Assembly: GCA_024707145.1 (NCBI GenBank)
Contig: JANQAI010000008.1
Coordinates: 434,001 to 498,000 of the forward strand
DNA length: 64,000 nt
Direction: 5' to 3'
DNA from: Magnetospirillum sp.
Lineage (GTDB): Bacteria > Pseudomonadota > Alphaproteobacteria > Rhodospirillales > Magnetospirillaceae
Every line of letters begins with the position of its first letter. Position 1 is the stretch's first letter. The position numbers and the translations under genes are program-made. This document shows positions 58,655 to 64,000 of the stretch, piece by piece. Under the pieces are notes generated by a model, which was given only the letters and a program-made list of their open reading frames with translations, made no database searches and had not been told where the DNA came from.

Positions 58655-60427
58655 ATGATGCTTCGTCATTTGGGGGCCGCGATGGTCATCGCGGCGAGTG
58701 CGGCGCTCGCCGCCTGCAATCCCACGCTGCCGCCGGAACAGAAGGTGGGCAGCGTGGTCTATGCCAGCCCGAGCTGGGACAAGAGCACCCGCGACGCCTT
58801 CTACTGGCGCCAGCAGGGGACGGTGATGATGCCGCTGGCCTGGTTCAAGGCGCTGGAGGAGCCCTCGGGCACCCAACTGATTTCCGACCGCTCGTACCTG
58901 TCGCGCTTTGGCTTCCTGGTGGACGACGTGCCCGAGGGCCAGTTGCCGGTGGGCTTCACCCCGTTCGAACTGAACGGCGTCACCACCCTGGGCCTGGGCT
59001 GCGCCGCCTGCCATACCGGCCAGATCAACTACCAGGGCGTGGGCATCCGCATCGATGGCGGCGGCGCCCTGCACAACTCGGCGCTGCTGACCGAGGTGCT
59101 GGGCAAGTCGGTCATGGCCACCGCCGCCGAACCCGAGAAGTTCGACCGCTTCGCCCACCGCGTGCTGGCCGACAAGTACGGGCCGGAAACCAAGAACCAG
59201 CTGAAATGGGGCTTCGACCAGGCCGCCGAGAAGGCGCTGAACCAGGGCGGCTATGAGGGGCTGCACAACGTCTACCCGGTGGAGGAGGGCTTCGGCCGCC
59301 TGGACGCCCTCCAGCGCATCGCCAACACCCTGCTGGGCGACGACCTGCACTACCAGGCCAACAAGAAGCAAGGCACCGCCCCGGTGCGCCTGCCGCACAT
59401 CTGGGATGCGCCCTATTTCGACTGGGTCCAGTACAACGGCTCGGTGCGCCAGCCCATGATCCGCAATGTGGGCGAGTCGCTGGGCGTCAAGGCCGCCACC
59501 AACTTCGTCACTCCCGCCGGCCTTCCGCCCAACGGGGCCGCCCTGTGGGCCTCGTCCATTCCGGTGCACGACCTGCACGCCACCGAGGAAGACCTGCGCA
59601 AGCTGAAGGCGCCGGTGTGGCCCAAGGAACTGCCGGCGGTGGACACCGTGCTGGCCTACACCAAGGGCAAGCCGCTCTATGACGAGAACTGCGCCGGCTG
59701 CCACGCGCCCCGCCCCTTCGCCCGCAAGGACTGGCCGGGCGTGACCTTCCTGCAGGTGCCGGTGGTGGACGTCAAGGAGGTGGGCACCGACGCCACCCTG
59801 CTGACCAACTTCCTGGAGCGCACCTACGACGCCACCAGCCTGGGCGTGGCGAAGCCCATCAGCGCCGGCGAGGGCCTGTGGGTGGTGACCGAGCAGATCA
59901 AGGCCTTCCAGTACCAGTACGGGGCCAAGCCGGTGCCCAAGGACAAGTGGGGCGAATACGACGGCTACGGCTGGCCCAACGAGGTGCGCGGCACCTGCGG
60001 CTACAAGGCCCGACCGCTGGGCGGCATCTGGGCCAACCCGCCCTTCCTGCACAACGGCTCGGTGCCCACCGTCTACGACCTGCTGTCGCCGGTGTCCGAG
60101 CGTCCCGATGTGTTCTGGGTGGGCAACCGCGAATACGACCCGGTAAAGCTGGGTTACATATCGACGGAGTTTTCCGGCGCCACCCGCATCGACACGGGTG
60201 TCATCGGCAATTCCAACCGGGGCCACGAATTCGCCGACAGCGACCGCCCTGGCGTCATCGGCCGGGCGCTCAAGCCCGAGGAGCGCCTCGCCATTATCGA
60301 ATACCTGAAGGTGCTGGCCGAGGATCCCAGGCAGCCGACGCGCAAGGCCGACGAATATGCCGGCGACAACCGCTATCCCTGTTGGGAAATGAAAATCTAT
60401 TGGGGTCCCAACCCGCCCAAGGGGTAA
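58655..60427 (+). CDS. Dihaem c-type cytochrome lipoprotein, RoxA-like
   Basis: The 590-residue exported protein has a lipoprotein signal (IAASAALAAC, cysteine near residue 21) and two CXXCH haem sites: LGLGCAACHTGQINYQG near residue 115 and DENCAGCHAPRPFARKD near residue 350. The intervening VRLPHIWDAPYFDWVQYNGS, VRQPMIRNVGESLGVKA and the late PLGGIWANPPFLHNGSVPTV are shared with RoxA-type dihaem oxygenases and MauG-like cytochromes. Substrate and activity are unknown. GAGGGGGGA lies upstream of ATG 58655. Confidence 0.85.
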   Translation: MMLRHLGAAMVIAASAALAACNPTLPPEQKVGSVVYASPSWDKSTRDAFYWRQQGTVMMPLAWFKALEEPSGTQLISDRSYLSRFGFLVDDVPEGQLPVGFTPFELNGVTTLGLGCAACHTGQINYQGVGIRIDGGGALHNSALLTEVLGKSVMATAAEPEKFDRFAHRVLADKYGPETKNQLKWGFDQAAEKALNQGGYEGLHNVYPVEEGFGRLDALQRIANTLLGDDLHYQANKKQGTAPVRLPHIWDAPYFDWVQYNGSVRQPMIRNVGESLGVKAATNFVTPAGLPPNGAALWASSIPVHDLHATEEDLRKLKAPVWPKELPAVDTVLAYTKGKPLYDENCAGCHAPRPFARKDWPGVTFLQVPVVDVKEVGTDATLLTNFLERTYDATSLGVAKPISAGEGLWVVTEQIKAFQYQYGAKPVPKDKWGEYDGYGWPNEVRGTCGYKARPLGGIWANPPFLHNGSVPTVYDLLSPVSERPDVFWVGNREYDPVKLGYISTEFSGATRIDTGVIGNSNRGHEFADSDRPGVIGRALKPEERLAIIEYLKVLAEDPRQPTRKADEYAGDNRYPCWEMKIYWGPNPPKG

Positions 60428-60442
60428 GACCGCGATGAAAGG

Positions 60443-60465
60443 TCCCCCGCCCAAACGGCGGGGGA
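60443..60465. terminator. Hairpin between convergent cytochrome and lysR genes
   Basis: CCCCCGCC (60444-60451) pairs with GGCGGGGG (60457-60464) around a CAAAC loop, with an outer T-A pair. It has no U-run but sits between two converging genes and could stop both transcripts. Confidence 0.5.
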
Positions 60466-60469
60466 TCCC

Positions 60470-61337
60470 CTATTCCGCCGCCTGCGCCCGCCCACCGGTC
60501 ACCATGGCCTTGAAGGCGCGCATGGCGCCGGTTTCCACCGCGTCCCGGTGCTGGATCATCCAGGTATCCACCTGCCCGTCGGCGATGGGCAGGGCGACGA
60601 TCTGGCCGGCATGCTGGGGACGTTCGACGATGCTGCGCGGCAGCAGGCTGACGCCCATGCCGGCGGCGACGCAACCCAGCAAACCATCCAGGGTGCCGAA
60701 TTCCATGATCCGCCGCGGCGGCTCGCCACGGGCGCGCAGCCAGGCCTCGGTGCGGACGCGGTAGGCGCAGCCCGAGCGGAACACCAGCATGGCCTTGGTG
60801 TTGGCCGCCTCCACCGCGCGGATGCCGGCGGGCGCCGCCAGCACCAGTTCCTCGCTGAACACCGGCACGCCGTCCAGGCGGTCGTGCCGCACCGGACCGA
60901 CGACGAAGGCGAAGTCCACCCGGCGGTCCAGCACCGCCTGCATCTGCTCCTCGGTGGTGCCGGTGGACAGCGTCAGCGTCACCTTGGGATGGTTCTGGTG
61001 GAAGGCCGCCAGCAACGTCGGCAGCCGCACCGCCGCCGCGGTTTCCAGGGAGCCCAGGCGCAGCATGCCGCCTTCTCCCACCGCCTCGCGCACGGCGTCG
61101 CGGGCCTCCGCCGTCAGCGCCAGGATGCGCTCGGCGTAATCCAGCAGCAGGCTCGCCGGCCGGGGTCAGGCGCATGCCGCGCGGCTCGCGCAGGAACAGA
61201 CGGGCGCCCAGCTCCTCCTCCAGCTTGCGTACCCGCGCCGATACGTTGGAGGGAACCGAATGCACCTGCTCGGCCGCCGCCCCCACCGAACCGGTGTGGG
61301 CCACGGCATGGAACAGCCGAAGCGATGCGGTATCCAT
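60470..61337 (-). CDS. LysR-family transcriptional regulator, frameshifted
   Basis: The N-terminal frame gives the HTH (SLRLFHAVAHTGSVGAAAEQ, RVRKLEEELGARLFLREPRG, MRLTPAGE). The other frame gives the effector domain (GGMLRLGSLETAAAVRLPTL, DFAFVVGPVRHDRLDGVPVF, MEFGTLDGLLGCVAAGMGVS). They join at CAGGCTC (61148-61154 plus strand; GAGCCTG coding): GAGCTG instead restores LTPAGELLLDYAERI and about 288 residues. It resembles regulators of YbfB-type MFS transporters, and the divergent gene is exactly such a transporter. Confidence 0.88.
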
Positions 61338-61436
61338 GGCTGCGTTCTCCCATACAGAACGCTTAAAGCATAATTATTCGCTGGAACAGAAACAACCCAG
61401 CCGCCATGTTGGGAAAAAAGCCAATGGGAGACATCA
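61338..61436. promoter_or_regulatory. Divergent lysR/MFS control region
   Basis: The 99-base gap contains an A/T-rich stretch, GCTTAAAGCATAATTATTCG, with a T-N11-A pattern typical of LysR boxes, and a GGGAG ribosome-binding site before the MFS start. Binding of the neighbouring LysR protein is inferred from the divergent layout. Confidence 0.4.
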
Positions 61437-62618
61437 ATGTCGGCGCAGAGCGGTCGGATCCTGGCAGGAGGCATGCTGGCCCTGGCGGTGGCACTGGGAC
61501 TGGGGCGCTTTGCCTTCACCCCCATCCTGCCGGTGATGCAGGCCGAGTACGGCTTCGACCCCCAGGGCAGCGGCTGGCTGGCCGCCAGCAACAACGTGGG
61601 CTATCTGATCGGCGCCCTGTGGGCCGGCGCCCTGCGCACCGACGCGGCTCGCCACCGCCTGCTGGGGTTGGGTTTCGCGTTGCTGGTGGCGACGCTGGCG
61701 CTGATGCCGGCCACCGCCAACATGGTGGCGTGGAACGTGCTGCGGCTGCTGGCCGGCATCGCCTCGGCCTGGATCTTCGTGCTGGCCTCGGCCCTGGTGG
61801 TGCCGCTGCTGACGGCCGCCGGCCATGCCCGCTGGAGCGGCCTGCATTTCGGCGGTGTCGGCGTGGGCATCATCCTGGCCGGACTGGTCATCGGCTGGGC
61901 GGTCAACGCGCTCGGCGCCGATGCCGGCTGGCTGGTCACCGCCGCCCTGGCCCTGGCCCTGTCGCTGCTGTCCTGGCCCAGCCTGTCGCAAGCCCATTCC
62001 CATGCCGCGACCCCGACGGCGGCGGCCGGCACCGCCGCGCCGTCGCGCTTTCCCATGGGCCTACTGGCCGCCGCCTATTTCTGCGAGGGCCTGGGCTACA
62101 TCGTCACCGGCACGTTCCTGGTGGCGGTGGTGCGGGCCACCCCCGGCCTGAACGCCTATGCCAACCTGTCCTGGGTGCTGGTGGGACTGGCGGCGCTGCC
62201 CTCGGCCGCCGCGTGGTCGTTCCTGGCCGAGCGGCACGGCCATCTGCCCACGCTGGTGGCCGGCCATCTGGTCCAAGCGGTGGGCATCGCCCTGCCGGCA
62301 CTGTCGGGCCACCCGGCGGCCGTGCTGCTGGGAGCCGTGCTGTATGGCGGCACCTTCCTCGGCGTCGTCGGCATGAGCCTGGCCTTCGCCCGCACCATCA
62401 ATCCGGCCGGGGCGGCCCGCGTCATGGGCCTGCTGACGGCGGTGTTCGGCATCGGCCAGATCATCGGCCCGGTGCTGGCCGCCTGGCTGGCCGCCCGGGG
62501 CGGCTGGAGCCCGGCCCTGCTGATGGCGGCGGGAGTCGTGTTCCTGGGGGCGCCGCTGCTGCTGGCGGGCAGAGCTCGTGCCCGCCGCGAGGTGGAACGC
62601 CGTCTGGCTACTGGCTGA
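61437..62618 (+). CDS. YbfB/YjiJ-family MFS transporter
   Basis: The 393-residue protein has 12 hydrophobic segments and the family opening LALAVALGLGRFAFTPILPV. It also has the conserved GWLAASNNVGYLIGALWAGA, FGGVGVGIILAGLVIGWAVN in helix 5 and YFCEGLGYIVTGTFLVAVVR at the start of the second half. The substrate is unknown; the divergent LysR gene probably controls it. Confidence 0.9.
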   Translation: MSAQSGRILAGGMLALAVALGLGRFAFTPILPVMQAEYGFDPQGSGWLAASNNVGYLIGALWAGALRTDAARHRLLGLGFALLVATLALMPATANMVAWNVLRLLAGIASAWIFVLASALVVPLLTAAGHARWSGLHFGGVGVGIILAGLVIGWAVNALGADAGWLVTAALALALSLLSWPSLSQAHSHAATPTAAAGTAAPSRFPMGLLAAAYFCEGLGYIVTGTFLVAVVRATPGLNAYANLSWVLVGLAALPSAAAWSFLAERHGHLPTLVAGHLVQAVGIALPALSGHPAAVLLGAVLYGGTFLGVVGMSLAFARTINPAGAARVMGLLTAVFGIGQIIGPVLAAWLAARGGWSPALLMAAGVVFLGAPLLLAGRARARREVERRLATG

Positions 62619-62877
62619 TCACCATCACCCGGCCGAACACCCCCACCGTCTCCACCTCGCCGAGATGGGCGGTGGAATAGAGCAGGTGATCGTCGTAGGA
62701 CACCGCCAGGGTGGCCAGGGACACCGCGCCGCCGCAGATGGCCTTGGCCAAACGGTTGTCCAGACAGCTTTCCTTGGCATGGACCACCATGGCGCGGGAA
62801 TGGTCGGCCTCGCTCGGATTGGTCGCCGCCAGCACCGCCAGCACCGCCACCCCCGCAGGAACCATCACCTTGATCAT
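62608..62877 (-). CDS. Small secreted/membrane protein, DUF4359-like
   Basis: The 89-residue protein has an N-terminal hydrophobic segment (VMVPAGVAVLAVLAATNPSE), two cysteines (SCLDN and AICGG) and a C-terminal beta part (SYDDHLLYSTAHLGEVETVG, then FGRVMVISQ). The NPS-x-x-D motif right after the helix and the V-G-V-F-G ending recall DUF4359 proteins. It ends inside the MFS 3' end by 11 bases. Function unknown. Confidence 0.62.
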   Translation of the reverse strand: MIKVMVPAGVAVLAVLAATNPSEADHSRAMVVHAKESCLDNRLAKAICGGAVSLATLAVSYDDHLLYSTAHLGEVETVGVFGRVMVISQ

Positions 62878-62960
62878 GGATTCCGACCTCGCCATAGGAA
62901 CACCTGACGCATAGGTAGTGCGTGCGCCATCCGACAGCCAGTGTCAAAAAGGAGAGTGCC

Positions 62961-63554
62961 CTACATCTTTTTCCTGGAGCCGATTCTCGGCTCCTCGCCT
63001 TTGAGCAGGCGCAGGATGTTCGCCTTATGGCGAATGAAGCCCAGCACCGCCAGACCGGCGGCCATCAGGGCGGTTTCCGGCCCCCGCAGGAACCAGGCGT
63101 AGACCGGCGACAGGGCCAACGCCACCAGCGCCGACAGCGACGAGATGCGGAACAGGGCGGCCACCACCAGCCAGGTGGCGCAGGCGGCCAGGCCGACCGG
63201 CCAGGCGGCGGCCATCAGGGTACCCAGGGTGGTGGCGACACCCTTGCCGCCTTTGAACTTCAGCCAGACCGGGAAGTTGTGCCCCAGCACGGCGGCAAAG
63301 CCGGCCACCAGCATGGCGGTGTGCCCGAACAGCGCCCAGGCCAGCCCCACCGCAATGGCGCCCTTGCCGCCGTCCAGCAGCAGGGTGGCCAGGGCCAGCC
63401 CCTTGCGGCCGGTGCGCAGCACGTTGGTGGCGCCGATATTGCCGGAGCCGATCTGGCGGATGTCGCCCAGCCCGGCCATGCGGGTGAGCACCAGTCCGAA
63501 CGGAACCGACCCCAGCAGGTAGCCGCCGATGGCGGCGAGAACGAAGACGATCAT
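62961..63554 (-). CDS. plsY: Acyl-phosphate:glycerol-3-phosphate acyltransferase PlsY
   Basis: The 197-residue inner-membrane enzyme has the three PlsY motifs: GYLLGSVPFGLVLTRMAG, IGSGNIGATNVLRTGRKGLA and GHNFPVWLKFKGGKGVATTL. These mark the active site where acyl-phosphate is transferred to glycerol 3-phosphate, the first step of phospholipid synthesis. ATG 63554 is chosen; upstream in-frame codons belong to the REP-like element. It follows pyrC, as in many proteobacteria. Confidence 0.95.
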   Translation of the reverse strand: MIVFVLAAIGGYLLGSVPFGLVLTRMAGLGDIRQIGSGNIGATNVLRTGRKGLALATLLLDGGKGAIAVGLAWALFGHTAMLVAGFAAVLGHNFPVWLKFKGGKGVATTLGTLMAAAWPVGLAACATWLVVAALFRISSLSALVALALSPVYAWFLRGPETALMAAGLAVLGFIRHKANILRLLKGEEPRIGSRKKM

Positions 63555-63560
63555 GCGAAG

Positions 63561-63653
63561 GCCCCCACCCCGGCCCTCCCCGCTGACGCGAGGGAGGGAG
63601 AAAGCCGGCGGGCTCCCTCCCCTGGCGAAGCCGGGGGAGGGCCGAGGTGGGGG
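63561..63653. repeat. REP-like palindromic element between pyrC and plsY
   Basis: GCCCCCACCCCGGCCCTCCC at one end and CCGGGGGAGGG with CCGAGGTGGGGG at the other form a long imperfect inverted repeat, with internal GAGGGAGGG/CTCCCTCCC arms. It has the same parts as the element inside the helicase at 40725-40817. Confidence 0.8.
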
Positions 63654-63661
63654 CAACGCCC

Positions 63662-64000
63662 TCAAACGTCACGGCAGAACACCGGACGGCCGTCCACCAC
63701 GGTGCGCACCACCTGGCCCTGCACCGGGCGGCCGTCGAAGGGCGAGTTCTTGGACTTGGAGCGGAACTGGTCAGGATTGACCACCCAGGCGCGGTCAGGA
63801 TCGAACAGTACCAGATCGGCGGCCGCGTCCACCTTGAGGCGCCCGGCCTTGAGGCCCAGCAGGTCGGCCGGGGCCGAGGTCACCAGCCTGAGCGCCTGCA
63901 ACAGGCCGAGATGGCCGTTGTGCACCAGTTCCAGGGTGACCGCCAGCAGGGTCTCCAGGCCGATACCGCCGAACTCGGCCTGTCCGAAGGTCTGGCGCTT
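63662..64000 (-). CDS. pyrC: Dihydroorotase (3' part)
   Basis: The last 113 residues of a class I (PyrC/AllB-like) dihydroorotase are present. They include AEFGGIGLETLLAVTLELVH, ALRLVTSAPADLLGLKAGRL, AAADLVLFDPDRAWVVNPDQ, SKSKNSPFDGRPVQGQVVRT and the end VVDGRPVFCRDV. The metal-binding N-terminal part lies beyond the window. The enzyme closes carbamoyl-aspartate to dihydroorotate in pyrimidine synthesis. Confidence 0.92.
   Translation of the reverse strand, partial: KRQTFGQAEFGGIGLETLLAVTLELVHNGHLGLLQALRLVTSAPADLLGLKAGRLKVDAAADLVLFDPDRAWVVNPDQFRSKSKNSPFDGRPVQGQVVRTVVDGRPVFCRDV

Noticed and set aside
58595-60454. A 619-codon frame antisense to the dihaem cytochrome
   Set aside because: The cytochrome strand has a signal peptide and two haem sites; the antisense translation has no recognisable motif.

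Overview
The window is GC-rich and gene-dense. It reads as a chromosomal segment of an alphaproteobacterium, most likely Rhodospirillales of the Magnetospirillum/Phaeospirillum type. The signs are a CcrM-type GANTC methyltransferase, a class I lysyl-tRNA synthetase, a split Fo operon with b and b' subunits (atpI-B-E-b'-b), the mutY/dciA/dsbA/smc block, a PraR-like regulator, and many chemotaxis, c-di-GMP and histidine-kinase genes. The genus is inferred; the class is fairly secure.

Layout. 1-6.5 kb: a CHASE histidine kinase, a decayed copy of the arfB 5' end, a phosphoesterase, arfB, ybaK, a FecR/OmpA pair and a HerA-like ATPase. 6.5-17.4 kb: TPR-methyltransferase, SPOR-like lipoprotein, RluA-family synthase, PraR-like regulator with an inverted-repeat operator, MscS, M48 peptidase, DUF3500, enoyl-CoA hydratase and two CPA2 antiporters. 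17.4-27.8 kb: rplM-rpsI, a fructosamine kinase/LMW-phosphatase pair, a sirtuin, tandem kup genes and a Cache chemoreceptor. 27.9-41.7 kb: the Fo ATP synthase operon, smc-dsbA-dciA divergent from mutY, small secreted proteins (two with EF-hands) and a DinG-like helicase. 42-51 kb: a receiver/CheC/GGDEF-EAL operon, TerB, tRNA-Thr(CGU) followed by a small islet, a second histidine kinase, a third CPA2 antiporter and rnhB. 51-64 kb: SPW protein, ccrM plus a stand-alone lipoyl domain, a periplasmic binding protein, lysS, a globin-coupled chemoreceptor, an HD-GYP regulator, a RoxA-like dihaem cytochrome, a LysR/MFS pair, plsY and the 3' end of pyrC.

The most unusual signal is in the text of the sequence. 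Eight otherwise well conserved genes carry eleven one-base frameshifts (smc three, kup1 two, and one each in atpI, kefB-like, M48, helicase, histidine kinase and lysR). Six of these turn an expected CAGCTC/GAGCTG or CAGCTG into CAGGCTC/GAGCCTG or CAGGCTG. A further one falls where the expected sequence has a GANTC site. This looks more like a motif-linked sequencing or basecalling artefact, perhaps tied to DNA methylation, than like gene decay.

Other points of interest are five GANTC sites packed upstream of ccrM, a REP-like palindrome read in frame inside the helicase, the arfB fragment and intact arfB flanking a phosphoesterase gene, and an excisionase-like islet beside tRNA-Thr. I saw no CRISPR array, integrase, transposase or rRNA gene.
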